64,000 nucleotides of DNA from Selaginella tamariscina (GCA_003024785.1 PUQB01000008.1:1-64000); one strand, 5' to 3'; shown: positions 1 through 13,193, numbered from the stretch's first letter. Notes: generated from the letters alone by a model not told the origin. Made by a program: numbers and translations.

Positions 1-1035
1 ACACATTATTGAAAAATTTTTCTTTTCTTTAAGTGTTTGAATTGGATAACACATGATTTGAGAACATGACTATGTCCATTGAGTTTTGGCTTAGGTCAAG
101 ATTCAATATCGAATCCAACTGTAGTGTTCAAACGGGGAAAGACTTATGTTCATAAATGCATCTTTGACTTCGGGAGAAAGGGCATATTCAAACATAAGAA
201 TGAACACTACATTTGACATAAAATGTAAAATAAGCTCTTATATAGTGCATGTTTCCGAGAGTGTAACTCTAGAAGCAGACTATGGTGATGAACTTATAAT
301 ACAACGGAATGTCAAATATTAACATATGATGAATATGTTAAGCAGTTAGTTCGAAATCCAATGTAATCAAAGTATTGTCCGATGGACGTAATACTTGATG
401 ACGCTAACTGCAAGTAACATTAGGTGAAATAGTTTACTAATTCAAGTCGTTTGATTTGAACAAAGTACAACTTGAAACCTTAGTTGGTTGTAGGCGCGCA
501 CTTTGTATTCAAGTTAGTTAACTCAACTAACTTGATTATAAAGTTATCTCGTGTGGAATCTTAAGAAATGGGATAGAATAATATATTTTGGCAGTAGACG
601 GATTTAATGTTGCATCCCTATCAATGCAACTTTTGATAGATGGCATGATCTATCAGAAAGAGTAATGTTGGAAACATACGTTTACATTTTCAGTTTACTG
701 AGTAATAAGGACTTGCATAGTGAAGGCGTTTGGGCGCACTCGTGCATTTTATTGTTAACTCTTAATCTTGAAATCTGTAATGTTGTTTGCAATGTGGGGA
801 TAAGCTCTTGAACAAAGGTGATTCTTGTTAGGAAGAGCATGATTTGGGATTCTCCACTCTGCTTATTGACTAAGTAAGGAAACTTGCTAAGTTTAATAAT
901 TATGTGTGGTGGTGTCAAATGAGTCGGATTAGTCAAGTATACATTTTTGAGGTTTAAGTGCATGTACCTCCTCAGAGAGTCGGTGTTCGATGAGAATTGA
1001 AAGTTTGATATTATTTTCAATATCAATTTTATTTT
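1..1035 (+). repeat. Leader repeat, inverted copy of ~11,886-12,903
   Basis: Long stretches match the reverse complement of 11,886-12,903 with moderate divergence, for example the block around 682-1000 against 11,930-12,250. The extreme left end (1-35) matches the reverse complement of 17,091-17,120, beyond a later insertion. Similarity fades after about 1,035. I see no convincing gene here. Confidence 0.75.
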
Positions 1036-3017
1036 AGAGTCGAATGATTATTCAAAAGACGGTTTCTTGACTCTGCATCATGGTCAAAATGTGGGCACTT
1101 AAAAAACAAATAAAGTATGTATCTTCAATCTTTCAGAATATTGAAAAAGAACTATTCTTGACTCAAGGTTTGATTGTATTCCTTGGGTTAGTTGTAGTTC
1201 TATCTCAAGTTGATGGTTTCCTTGAGTTGGTTCAATATCTTGTAAGTATGATATTGGTGTAGCGGGATTAGCTCAAGAAGATGGTGTCCCTTCTTGATTG
1301 TAGTTCAAGGTTCGTCCAATATCTGGTTCGAGAATATGAGGTTTTCTATCACCTCATCTGTTGAGATATTTATATTCTAAACTTTGGCAGAATTTGTGAC
1401 AATCTTTTCAAGATGGTTATAAATGACTGTCAAAGTATGGTATGATATCTCTTCAATATGAGTTTGGAGCACTCAATATGAAACTTGATTATGATCACAT
1501 GAGGTGGCCGTAATCATATAATATAAAGACTCAAGTGGATTGAGTCTGACACTTTGGTAAGGCACTACCTTAGTGTTTAACTTAAAACGTGTTTTCAAGT
1601 TAGTTGAGAAATGAGACATTTTTCAATACATTGCTTGAGGGCAATGGACACTTTCTAGATTGCTAGGTGTCTAAAGTGAATAATGTATCTTAGTTCAATG
1701 TACTAAACTAGATATTTTATTCATGTTTGGGGAGATCTATTGAGTTATAAGGTATGACTAAAACATGAAGTTGATATAACACTTCAGTGTTATGATAACA
1801 TTTATGTGGAGGTTGATATCTTAATGAATCAATTAGATGAATCAGACACTAGTTCATGATTCCTCTCAGTCTCTGAACAAGTTCCTCGGAATACTGTCAT
1901 AACATTATATGTCCATCTCAAAAACTCAAGTTCGGTTCATGTAAACTAAGACCATGTCTATATTATAGTTGTAGCATTTTGATATATTGATATGATTATA
2001 AGTTTATATTCACTAGTATAACAACTAGTTAATAAACTTAGGATTTGAATGTTAAAACGATCATTGTCCATTCAAGAGTATCAATATCAAAATTACAATT
2101 GTTTATGGAATAAGGATTAGTTTTAAAAGATGTTTATCAAAAACACTAGTTGCTTCAATTAGTGAAAATGTTATACTTCGGTATAGTGTTGAGAAACATT
2201 TACGAAATCAGTTTAAGAGTTGGAAATAAATATAATGTTATGAAGGCGTGCAGTTCTGAATTCAGAGAGACTCTTATCGTGGAAACTAAGTCTTAAAATT
2301 GGTATTTTAAACTTAGTAAGATAAAGAGTTAGGAATTATTGAATGGCACCTAGTATGTTGTGCTCTTTAAGAATGAGTACAATGAGAGTGACAATTAAGA
2401 GACGTGTTATCTAAATATTATCGATTGAGGCACTAGAGGTGGGTTGAATTTCCTGGTTTCCACATTAGTTTGTAAGAAAGGTATGTTAGCTTATCTGGTC
2501 CCTGAACTGGTCGGTGTTATGAAAGAGTACAAAGATGGTTGCAAAGGACAAATGGTAAGGCTATCACACTTGGTCGCGGATTTGACTGAATTTGATTCCT
2601 ATCGGGAATAAATTTATGTTAATAACACACCAAGTGAATGGCAGTTGGTAGATTGGTAAGACCTTGTTGTATACATGTGTACAGCCATGCGCCTCTGTGA
2701 TCGCTTCTGGCCAGATTGACATGTTTACAAAGAACAGGGTTTTACGATTTGTACTCTTATATCGGAAAAGAACTTGATTCCGATAAAAGTCTCATACTTA
2801 GTCTGGCGTAGCTATATACTAATGAGAGATAGGTATAGTAGCAGACCCTTATGAAAAGGGGTAATGAGAAACACCGAGGGATGCAGAGAAGTAAGCTATA
2901 ATATCGTAACATGTGGGACCATTGGAAAATCAAAGAAATGTGAAGGTGTTTGGTCAAGCATTTGAGAAGTGCCTGTTGTGTGTTAGACGACAGAGGTCGT
3001 CAACAGCATTTAATATT
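1036..3017. other. AT-rich non-coding interior of the non-autonomous element
   Basis: About 2 kb with no open frame resembling a known protein. Short ORFs (for example 1080-1262) have no recognisable domain and look like chance. It lies where gag and pol would be in an autonomous relative. Confidence 0.5.
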
Positions 3018-3395
3018 AAGGAATAAAGCAAGTCTTTATTTCTTGTTAACCAAGGGGCCGGCAACAACACTAATTAGAAGCCTCCAATATAAATTCTAGT
3101 TAAGTAAAGAAATTAACCAGTGTTATGTGCGTCGGGTGACAGACTTTGCAGACGTGCAAAAGGTCTCCAGGTGACTTCATGTCGCAGGTTGTGCCTCTGG
3201 CAGCTGGGTTTACAACTCAGTGAACGACGGTTATGAAGTACTTGGTTTTGCGTAATATAGGGGTAATAAAACTTATGTGAACTTTTGGCTGACTCCACAT
3301 AAAGTGATATGTTAGTTTTGGTTAATTTTTTTCTAGCATTATCTAGTCTTGGAGTTGGACGTCAACGAGGACGTTGACATTTCAAAGGCGGGGAG

Positions 3396-3964
3396 TGCAT
3401 AGTTTTTACTATGACTCGACCCTTTACTTTGGACGTTGACTGTTGTTACCTACTGTACTATGTTGATGGACCCTAGATGTAGTGAGAAACAGCCCTGCTT
3501 AGTGCACTTAGGTGTTTAGGGGTAGTCCGGCCGGCTATCTTTAAATGTCGTGAGAAACTCTAAGCGAAGGTAGCACTTACCTTCTAGAAAACCCACCCCT
3601 GATTTTGACGTCTTATTAAGATGAGTTTGGCATGTTAAATAGGGTTAGGAACACCCCTAGGGTTAACCTAACCTAGGGTTGCCCTAACCGACGCCCTAAA
3701 ACCCCCACCCCCTTGGTTAGGGTTTAGGGGTAGGGGTTAGTGTGCAAACTCATCTCATTAACTAAGGGCTGGCATTTAGTGCCAGCCCACTAATACATAT
3801 AGGAAAAGAGGGGGGGGGGCTCCGTCACATAAATAAGGTAGAGTATACGTAGGAGAGCTCCTGGGTTCATGACTGAGTTTGTTGCTCTTCTGCCGGTGCA
3901 AGCTTCAGCTTGTGTCGTTAAGGTACAACCCTTTGTTGTACCGCCCTAACTTCCAGACGACAGG
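3396..3964 (+). repeat. Partial LTR of the non-autonomous element
   Basis: It opens with a short inverted repeat (CATAGT, spacer, ACTATG) shared by the related LTRs at 3965-4945, 10,333-11,318 and 17,484-19,184, and carries degenerate telomere-like CCCTAA repeats around 3650-3740. In detail it is closer to the LTR at 17,484-19,184 than to its neighbour. A purine-rich tract (AAAGGCGGGGAG) sits just before it. Confidence 0.75.
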
Positions 3965-4945
3965 TGTTAGAGTTTTTTTTTACCTGGTGCCACAAAGGCG
4001 GCTTGCCAGGTGCCAACCCTGGAATCCCCTCTCTGGAAACCCCACGGAATCTGGTAAAGTAACCCGTATTAGGAACCCAAGCCTTAGGAACTCAAACCCT
4101 AACTGACTAAGTCCACGAACGAGACTCACCTTGTGAATCAGGATACACGGACTAGCCGAGCTTTAGGTGTCGTTCCTAGCTTGGCGTGGTTGAGGCGGCC
4201 GGAGCAAGGCCTCAACCACTAGTTCTGCGGAACGTGAACTCGGGCAATGTCTTTGAGCTTGCGAGCAGGTTTTCGGACCAAGGAATCTGGCTAACTCCTT
4301 GGAAGTGACGTGCCCTATCTCAAAGGCAAGATCCTGCCAACGATAAGGATAGTCTAACCCTAGGGTGGGTTGTACCCCTGTCGTGTGGAAGTTTGGGCGG
4401 CACAACGAGGGTTGCACCTTGACGACACAAGCTTAGCTTGCACCGGTAGGAGGTTAACGAGCTCTCTTTTGAACCCAGGAAGCCTCACTACATATACTCT
4501 ACCTTATTTATGTGACGGACCCCCCCCCCCTGTTTACCTAAGTGAGTAAGTGGGCTGGCACGGAAATGCCAGCCCTTAGAGAAAATGGTTGTCCTAACCT
4601 AATCCTAAACCTAACCCCTAGGGGGGGGTTTAGGACGTGGGGTTAGGGCAACCCTAGGGTTAGGTCAACCCTAGGGGTGTCCCTAACCCTTATTTTGACA
4701 AGCTATAATTTGCAAAGAACCCTAACCTGGAACGTCAAAACGGGGGAGGGTTCTCTAAATGGAAGTGCTAGCTTCGCCTAGAGTTTCTTGCAAATACCTA
4801 ACGACACCCGGCCGGACCATCACTAGATACCCAAGTGCACTATGCGGGCCTGTTTCTTCTACATCTAGGGTTCGTCACATAATCCAGTAGGTAACAACAG
4901 TCAAACCCCAAAGTAAAGGGTCGAGTCATAGTAAAAACTATGACA
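3965..4945 (-). repeat. 3' LTR of the chromodomain element
   Basis: It begins TGTTAGAG and ends ACTATGACA on the + strand and matches 10,333-11,318 along its length. It contains a G/C-rich hairpin (GGCTGGCA ... TGCCAGCC, about 4551-4577), a poly-C run near 4523, and degenerate telomere-like repeats at about 4600-4690. Confidence 0.9.
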
Positions 4946-5322
4946 CACTCCCCGCCTTTGAAAATGTCAACGTCCTCGTTGACGTCTAACTCCAAGACTA
5001 GACTAGGTTAGGAAAAATTAACTGAAAACTAACGCTAATCACTCTATGCGGAGTCAGCAAAAAGTTCACAAGTTTTATTACCCCCTTGCATTACGCGAAG
5101 CCAAATACTTCAGAACCGTCGTTCACTGAGTGAGAACTCAGCTGCCGGAGGTACCACCTGCGACAAGAAGTCATTTGGAGACCTTTTGCACGTCTGCAAA
5201 GTCTGTCACCCGACACAGACAACAAGTTAGTTAATTTCTTTTAGTTAACTAGAATTTATATCGGAGGCCTCTAGTTAATGTTGTCTGTCGGCCCCTAGGT
5301 TAAGAAGAAATAACTTTATTCC

Positions 5323-6712
5323 TTAATTAGTTTGAGACCTTGCCTCAAACTCATTCACCAACTCCATCGCGTTTTGTAGATTCTCCAATGGTTCCCATGT
5401 CGATTCGCACGCTGGATAGCCTTTCCATTTGACGAGATACTCAAACTTACGTTTTCGCGGTCCATAAACCTTCCTTTTGCCCAATATGGATTCGACTTCG
5501 TACTCCGTACCTTCATGAACCAGCTCAGGGGGCGGACGTAAGTTTTCATATCTTTGCGGATGTTTCTCATCTTTGTGGAATGGCTCGAGCAAATTGACAT
5601 GAAACACATTGTGTATTGTTCCCAACTCTGGAGGAAGATCCAACTCATAAGCCACTTTCCCTACTTGCTTCACCACCTTGTATGGACCTATGTAGTGCGA
5701 TAGAAACTTCCTCGAAAGAGTCATTGGAACCTTCAGGTTTTTGGTACTCAACAATACCATATCCCCAACCTGATACTCTACATCCCGCCGATGCTTATCG
5801 TACTGCTGACGATACCTTTCCTGTGCTGCAGCCATCGCTTGACGAGCAGCTTCCCATGTTCGATACAATTGTCCCGTGAACTCTGCTACAGATGGAACTC
5901 GATTGCTATCGTCTTTCGGTAACACCATACTCTGAGGAATACCACCCTTATTCCCAGTTAACACTTCCATCGGGCTACATCCGATTGCAGTGTGCATCGA
6001 GTTATTGTAACATATCTCAGCCATATCTAAGTGTTCAGCCCAATCAAGTTGATCACCTTGAACATAGCATCTGAGATAGTCCTCGACTTGTCGGTTCACT
6101 CTCTCTGTTTGACCATCAGTTTGCGGATGGTAGGCTGTACTGAACTTGAGCATCGTACCAAACTGCTTAAACAACGTTCCCCAAAACTTGCCCGTAAATC
6201 GAGGATCCCGATCTGAGATCATCGTTTCCGGTAGCCTCGCACTCTTTATGACTTCGTGGAAGAACAACTTCGCTGCTTGAATTGCATTCACTGTCTCTAC
6301 AGTTGGAATGAAATGAGCAACCTTTGAAAACCGATCGACTACCACCATGAGCATTAAAACCACAAGATTTTGGCAATCCCATGATAAAGTCCAAAGTAAC
6401 ACTTTGAAATGGCCGCTCTGGAATCGGTATACACTGCAACTTCCCAGCTCGTTTTTGCGATCGGCTCTTTACTTGTTGACATGTGGGGCATGTCTTGACA
6501 TACTTGGCAACATCATCTATCATACCCGGCCAATAGAATCCCTGTTTCAACAAAGCCAACGTCTTATGCCTTCCACCATGTCCTGCCAAAGGAACGTCGT
6601 GATGCTCTCTTAACAGCCTCTCCCTCCATGTCCCTTCTGGAACATAGAGTCTCTTTTCTTTATAATAAAGAACTCCATCTCGTACCAAAATGGCCTGTTT
6701 GAGTGCATCCAT
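5323..6712 (-). pseudogene. Integrase with C-terminal chromodomain (fossil)
   Basis: The integrase core and zinc-binding N-terminus are recognisable from 6712 down to about 5550. A chromodomain with its aromatic residues (YLVKWKGY, then STWEP) lies at about 5350-5480. Chromodomains tether chromovirus integrases to modified histones. The region is part of a fossil Ty3 element and is not one intact frame. Confidence 0.88.
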
Positions 6713-6720
6713 TCGACTTT

Positions 6721-8184
6721 CTATTCCTGCTGGAATATTACCATCTCTTCGTAATGATGAACTTGTTTCCTCTTTGCCACCAGGCTCAAAGCCTCCTTAG
6801 CAAACTTGTCCTGAGGATACGCCGTCACAAATTCATCCACCAAAGTTGACACGGGTGCTGACATAATCGAAGATGACCCTTTCCTACTGAGTGCATCAGC
6901 TACCACATTGTCCTTTCCCGCTTATGTCTGATTTCAGGCTGAAATCGTGCCAACTTCTGCTGCCATCTAGCATACTTTGGCGATAGCTTCGGCTGCGTTT
7001 CAAAATACCTTAGAGTTACACTATCTGTCCAAACCACAGTGCCATGACTTGGAAGATAATGACGCCAATACGGAAGCAACAATAGCATACATCTCCTTTT
7101 CGTGAGTAGGCCATCGAGTTTGCGCGGCATCTAACTTCTTCGAGAAAAAGGACACTGGATGTCCTTTCTTTGCAATACACCACCAATTGCAAAGTCGGAA
7201 GCGTCACATTCTACTTCAAAGGGATCTTCAAAGATGGGCAACTGCAAAACTGGCTCAGAAGAGATAGCCTCTTTGAGTTTGACGAACGCACGTTGGCACT
7301 CTGGAGTCCAATGCCATGGAATGTTCTTCGTAAGATCTGTCAATGGGGCCGCTATTTCCGAGTAACCCTTTATGAATCTTCGGTAATACCCTGTCAGACC
7401 AAGAAATGATCTAACTTCATGCACGTCTTTTAAAGTCATCCACTCAGTAATAGCTTGAATTTTCTTTGGGTCCATGGCAACCTCCCCACCTGAGATCAAG
7501 TGTCCCAAGAAATCTATCTTGGTTTGACCAAATGCGCACTTGCTTTCTTTAGCATACAACTGGTTCTCTCTCAACCTCTGAAACACTTTTTCTAAGTGTT
7601 CCACATGTTCTCAATTGTCGAACTGAAAATCAGAATGTCATCAATATACACCACTACGAACTCGTCTAGATAGTCTCTAAACACATCATCCATCATTGTG
7701 CAAAAAGTTGCTGGAGCATTGCACAACCCGAATGGCAAGACTAGAAACTCAAATGATCCATAACGCGTTCGAAAAGCGGTCTTCTCAATGTCATTCTCTG
7801 CTACCCGAATCTGATGGTACCCGATCTCAAGTCTATTCTTGAAAAATACTTTGCTTTTGATAGCCTATCAAATAAGTCGTCCACTCGTGGAAGAGGATAC
7901 TTATTTTTGATAATTATCGCATTTAGCGCTCGATAGTCCACACACATTCGCATCATACCATCCTTTTTCATTACAAACAAGATAGGTGCACCATACGGCG
8001 ATCGACTAGGTCGAATGTGTCCTCGACCAATCAATTCTGTCAGCTGTCTCTTCAATTCTACTAACTCTTGAGGATTAACCGATATGGGGCTCTTGCCGGT
8101 GGAGACGAACCTGGCAAAATCTCTATCCTGTGGTCCACACTCGACGTGGAGGTAACTCGGGCGGCAAGTCTTCTGGCAACACAT
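6721..8184 (-). pseudogene. Reverse transcriptase and RNase H (fossil)
   Basis: The reverse transcriptase runs from about 8184 to 7400, with the family's N-terminal segment around 7900-8050. RNase H follows to about 6721. The order and spacing are those of Ty3/gypsy pol. The region belongs to the broken chromodomain element. Confidence 0.85.
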
Positions 8185-8354
8185 CCTTAAACATGTTCAA
8201 GACTTCCAAAATAGGTTAGGAACAGATTCTTGACCATCTCCTATTTTGACTTCACCAGTATCCAAAACCATTGCAAGAAACACACGTTCCCGATGTCTAA
8301 CTGCCTTACGCAACTGAGTTAAGGTAAGGAACATAGGATTCCAATCCTTATCAG

Positions 8355-9942
8355 TTAGCGTTTCCATTTGAGCGTGGTCTTTCTAATGTCCTCTTTATCT
8401 GCTGCAAGCGTGATTCGATTATCTCCGGAACCCCTCATTTCGATTACATGTTTATGGAACCATTCCATACCCAAAACAAAGTCAAACCCCGTCATATTCA
8501 AGACAACTAAGTCTAGCTTAGCCTTCCAATCTTTGATTTGGACAGGAACTGCCCTTGCTATATTATTAGTATTTTGAGAACCTTTGCCAAAATTGATCTT
8601 TATTTCACACATCTTTATTACATCCAAATTCAATCGACGAGCTAGACTAGTCGATATGAAGTTGTATGTTGCTCCAGTATCGATCATCATTCGGACTCGG
8701 TCCCCTCGTATCCTTCCTGTCAAATATAGCAAAGGGTCAGTTTTGTCTTGAATAGCGAATAAGGCAGGTTGTGTCTGGCACAACATTACCTCTTCTGACT
8801 CATCTTCCGGATCTTCAAGCGTTTCTGGTTCAGCAACTTCCTCTTCTACCATCGCCTTGAAATGTCCTGATTGTTGTGAGGGTGCCTGACACTCTTTAGC
8901 AAAATGACCAGGCTTGTTACAATTATAACATTTCCGCCTGCGGAACGCGGGGGAGCAGACTTTGGAGCCGATCCTTTGGCCTGCTGAGGAGGTGGTAACG
9001 CCAATGGTTTCCGAAATCCGGTGGGTCTTGATGTGTCCGAAAACTTGGAACTGCCGACAAAGGGACTTGCACTTCGAATTGATGGCGATTGATCTGGTCG
9101 CCTATCAAACCTTCTGAACCCAGACTTTGGAGGAAACTTCCTTGATTTAGGTTTTGCTTCCTCCCCTTTGTACAAGTCTTCTAACGACATGCCATAAGCA
9201 ACCTTTTGAGCTGCCTCTTGACATTCCCGATAGCTTGTTGGCTTGTACCTTAAGATTTCTCTTCGCGTTTTCTCATTCAAGCTAGCCATGAAGCAACTTC
9301 GAGCTTCATCATCGCTCATATTTGGCACCAATCGCCGTACACTTTCGAATCGATAAACGTGGTCCATTGGACTTCCCCGAACTCCCTGTTGACAAAGTGC
9401 CAGGTCAGCACGCAATCGCAAACCGAGATCATCCGGCATATACTGCTTTTTGATCTCCTTTTTCATGTGCTTCCAGCTGTTTCGGTATCCACGTTCACCT
9501 TCAACAATTCGCCACCAAGTCTTAGCTTCTTCTTTAAGAAACTGCTTGGCACATGCAACCTTTTCTGTCTTTCTCACGGAAGCAGCCTCGAAATAGCTTT
9601 CCATATCATACAACCAGTCATCCAAAACCTTGTAATCCTTTGAACCCATGAAATTCGAAGGCTTTACCGGTTTGAATTTACTGGGACCTCCACCACCTAC
9701 TTCCGTCGAAGAATCTGATTCAGAGGAACCTGACTCTGAGTCATGCTTCTTCTTCTTTTTCCGTGTGTCTGTTGCGGAACATCTGGCACTGCAGTATTCG
9801 TCGGAATCCGAACGGCAACATTATCGATTCGGTCGTTCAACCCCAAAACATCCCCTCGAAGTTCGTTTAGGGCATCCATCATTATTTCTCGCCAACCAGG
9901 TCGTTGTCTAACTAGGGGTCGACCTGGATCAGCCTCATCCAT
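8355..9942 (-). pseudogene. Gag and aspartic protease (fossil)
   Basis: Gag capsid-like sequence lies at about 9100-9650 with a basic, proline-rich tail. A CCHC zinc knuckle sits near 8900-8940. The retropepsin-like active-site region (DTGAT) is at about 8650-8700 within 8355-8852. This fits the Gag-protease start of a chromovirus polyprotein. It is fossil and broken. Confidence 0.85.
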
Positions 9943-10332
9943 CTCCTCATTTTGAGCCTCTGCGACAGCCCTCTCTGCCTCAGGCTCTGGTTGCTTTCTT
10001 GCTCATCGTATTGAACCCTAGTTTCAACACTCGGAGAATATGCTTGGAATATTCCCAATGTGAAATTGGAAACACCCTGCACAGGTTGTACACCCACACA
10101 CATCAGCTTAAACTAGCATAAGACTTTCGGACATACCTAGAATCTCACGCCGACTCACTGAGCAAGTGTTCTCCGAAGTTTGACAACTCACAGGATCAAA
10201 CTCTCTGCGCAGAATACAGACATGTCAACCGAAAGCAATAGAGTATCAAGAATTTAGAGTTATCTAAACATTGAAACACCCTACGACTTAAGGCAGTCCT
10301 ACTGACCGCAGAGAACTTGCTCCGATACCAAT

Positions 10333-11318
10333 TGTCAGAGTTTTTACCTGGTGCCACAAAGGCGGCTTGCCAGGTGCCAACCCTGGAATCCCCTCTCTGG
10401 AAACCCCACGGAATCTGGTAAAGTAACCCGTATTAGGAACCCAAGCCTTAGGAAGTCAAACCCCTACTGACTAAGTCCACGAACGAGACTCACCTTGTGA
10501 ATCAGGATACACGGACTAGCCGAGCTTTAGGTGTCGTTCCTAGCTTGGCGTGGTTGAGGCGGCCGGAGCAAGGCCTCAACCACTAGTTTTGCGGAACGTG
10601 AACTCGGGCAATGCCTTTGAGCTTGCGAGCAGGTTTTCGGACCAAGGAATCTGACTAACTCCTTGGAAGTGACGTGCCCCTATCTCAAAGGCAAGATCCT
10701 GCCAACGATAAGGATAGTCTAACCCTAGGGTGGGTTGTACCCCTGTCGTGTGGAAGTTTGGGCGGCACAACGGAGGGTTGCACCTTGACGACACAAGCTT
10801 AGCTTGCACCGGTAGGAGGTTAACGAGCTCTCTTTTGAACCCAGGAAGCCTCACTACATATACTCTACCTTATTTATGTGACGGACCCCCCCCCCCCCCT
10901 GTTTACCTAATGAGTAAGTGGGCTGGCACGGAAATGCCAGCCCTTAGAGAAAATGGTTGTCCTAACCTAATCCTAAACCTAACCCCTAGGGGGGGGTAGG
11001 AGTGGGGTTAGGGCTAGGGTTAGGGCAACCCTAGGGTTAGGTCAACCCTAGGGGTGTCCCTAACCCTTATTTGACAAGCTATAATTTGTGAAGAACCCTA
11101 ACCTAGAACGTCAAAACGGGGGAGAGTTTCTAGAAGGTAAGTTCTAGCTTCGCCTAAGTTTCCTAAATACCTAATGACACCGGCCGGACCATCACTAGAT
11201 ACCCAAGTGCACTAAACGGGCCTATTTCCTACTACATCTAGGGTTCATCACACAACTCGGTAAGTAACAACAGTCAAACCCCAAAGTAAAGGGTCGAGTC
11301 ATAGTAAAAACTATGACA
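10333..11318 (-). repeat. 5' LTR of the chromodomain element
   Basis: It runs from TGTCAGAG to ACTATGACA, 986 bases, next to a Met-tRNA-like primer site to its left. It shares the hairpin, poly-C run and telomere-like repeats of the left LTR. Confidence 0.9.
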
Positions 11319-11885
11319 TTTCTTGACGGTTGAGAGAAAGGAAAACGGTTAAATAGGAAAAGGTGAGGTTTTCCCGTTTTGCCTGTTTAACAGATACTCC
11401 CGAAAGAAAGATGGAGGGATCACTAACTTATTTGCATGAGGACCCCCTCTACTCGTGCGATTCATCGTTTCCCAAAAGATCCACCGCATCAAGACCTTCT
11501 ACTGTAGCAGCTTCAATCGGACGTTGTTGACACCAAGGCTTCCACCCCAGAAATGGGGACACCAATCAGAAAACCATTGACAATGCCGATATGTGTGTCC
11601 AACCTCATCACACGCCAAACAACGAACTACACGTCCACGTTCTCGTCCATAGGCCCAACCTTGTGCTGGTACACGAGCAGCAATAGCATCAACCTCCATC
11701 GAAGCAGGAGCATCCCCACATGAAATGGAACAAGAGAATGGAAGTTGCAAGTGGGAGAGTCATATCATTGTGCTAGCGTCAAAGCATCATCAAGAGTCAC
11801 TGGAGCTAATGCATGCACAAGCCCTACAAAGCCACAACATACCTAGCTTTATGCGTTCTGACATGTTAGGCTTTGCACGTAGCAA
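11319..11885 (-). mobile_element. Ty3 gag fragment with zinc knuckle
   Basis: It matches, in the opposite direction, the gag of the + strand element at about 56,700-57,200. A CCHC knuckle (CLACDEVGHTYRHC) lies near 11,590-11,640. It ends against the non-autonomous leader near 11,886, suggesting a recombinant junction. Fossil fragment. Confidence 0.7.
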
Positions 11886-12903
11886 AAGCCTAAATTGAAA
11901 ATCGTTATTGAAAAACAATACCAACTTCTGATTCTCATTGAATACTGACTCTCTGAGGAGGTACATGTACTTAAACCTCCAATTGAAATCCAACTGTTAT
12001 TAGTTCATTGGTAGTTCTCAACATAAGTTATCAAAACTTAGCAAGTTTCCTTACTTAGTCGATAAACTAAGTGGAGAATCCCAAATCATGCTCTTCTTAA
12101 ACAAGGAATTACCTTTGTTCAAGAGCTTATCCCCTCATTGCAAACAACATTACAGATTCCAAGATTAAAGAGTTAACAATGAAAATGCACAAGTGTGCGC
12201 CGAACGCCTTCACTATGCAAGTCCTTCATTACTCAATAACCTGAAAATGTAAATGTATGTTTCCAACATTACTTTTTATGATAGATCACGCCATCCATCC
12301 AAAAGTTGCATTGATAGGGATGCAGCATTAAATTCGTCTACTGCCAAAATCTATTATTCTATTTCATTCTTGATCCCACATGAGATAACTTCATAATCAA
12401 GTTAGTCAAGCTAGCTAACTTGAATACAAAGTGCGCGATTACAACCAACTAAGGTTTCAAGTTGTACTTTGTTCAAATCAGGTGACTTGAACTTAGTAAA
12501 CTATTTCACCTAATGTTACTTGTAGCTAACGTCATCAAAATATTGTGAACATCGAACAATACTTTGATTACATTGGATCTAAGAACTAACTGCTTAACAT
12601 ATTCATCATATGTTAATATTTAACATTTCGTTGTATTATAAGTTCATCACCATAGTCTGCTTCTGGAGTTATACTCTGGAAAACATAAACTATAATGAGA
12701 GCTTATTTTACACTTTATGTTAAAATGTAGTGTTCCCTCTTATGTTGAATATGCCCTTTTTTCCAAAGTCAAAGACGCACATTTGAACATAAGTCTTTCC
12801 CCGTTTGAACACTATAGTTGGATCCGATATTGAATCTTGCCCTAAGTCAAAACTCAATGGACACTGTCTATTTCAAAATTATGTGTTATCCCAAATTCAA
12901 ACA

Positions 12904-12908
12904 CCTTT
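12904..12908. repeat. Target-site duplication, left (CCTTT)
   Basis: CCTTT here is repeated at 17,086-17,090, exactly at the outer ends of the two LTRs. One copy would be present in the uninterrupted leader, as the homologous stretch near the window start confirms. Confidence 0.85.
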
Positions 12909-13193
12909 TGTTAGGCACTACGTACAAACTAGAGACCCTCACAAAACCACCCGACCTCCCCCGAGTTGTCTCTAGTCTCCACACTTCTGACTTGTTAGGC
13001 ACCACTACGTACAAACTAGAGACCTCACAAAACACCCGACCTCCCAGCTGTCTCTAGTCTCCACACGCTGCTCTCCAAAAGGCTTCCAATTAGGTGCCCT
13101 TAATTCTCTTAGATCTAGGTATAGCTCTTTAGGAATATTCTAGCTTATACCTTTCTGGGGAATATTCTTTGATTCGTTATATGGGTCGTAACA
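12909..13193 (-). repeat. 3' LTR of the nested Ty3 element
   Basis: It begins TGTTAGGC and ends GTCGTAACA. The first ~90 bases are duplicated inside the LTR (again from about 12,994), a feature shared with the other LTR. Confidence 0.85.

Larger units (their letters stand above)
1..3964 (+). mobile_element. Non-autonomous LTR retrotransposon relic, 3' part
   Basis: This + strand element begins beyond the left edge. Its first ~1,035 bases are the reverse complement of the leader at about 11,886-12,903. A central stretch (1036-3017) has no recognisable coding. 3018-3395 matches, inverted, the 3' internal end of the chromodomain element at 4946-5320, including a purine-rich tract just before the LTR. 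The LTR starts near 3396 and is cut off at 3964, where an LTR in the opposite orientation begins. With a leader, no pol and a real 3' end, it looks like a large non-autonomous derivative that uses an autonomous partner. It is broken; its age relative to the neighbour is unclear. Confidence 0.6.
3965..11318 (-). mobile_element. Ty3/gypsy chromodomain element (chromovirus), long LTRs
   Basis: The element has two LTRs of 981 and 986 bases. Reading the - strand the order is primer site, Gag, protease, reverse transcriptase, RNase H, integrase, chromodomain, polypurine tract. The primer site beside the right LTR (about 10,316-10,332) resembles the 3' end of initiator-methionine tRNA (TTGGTATCGGAGC). 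The polypurine tract (CAAAGGCGGGGAGTG) abuts the left LTR. The LTRs differ by scattered small changes by eye, so insertion is fairly recent. All domains are present, but the reading frame is interrupted in several places (roughly five to ten). The five bases flanking each end do not match, so no target duplication is visible. Confidence 0.9.

Noticed and set aside
1080-1262. Possible small gene in the AT-rich interior
   Set aside because: 60 residues with no recognisable domain, inside a non-coding retroelement derivative.
3650-3740. Telomere or subtelomere boundary
   Set aside because: The CCCTAA repeats are degenerate, mixed in orientation and recur at the same place within LTRs, so they belong to the elements.
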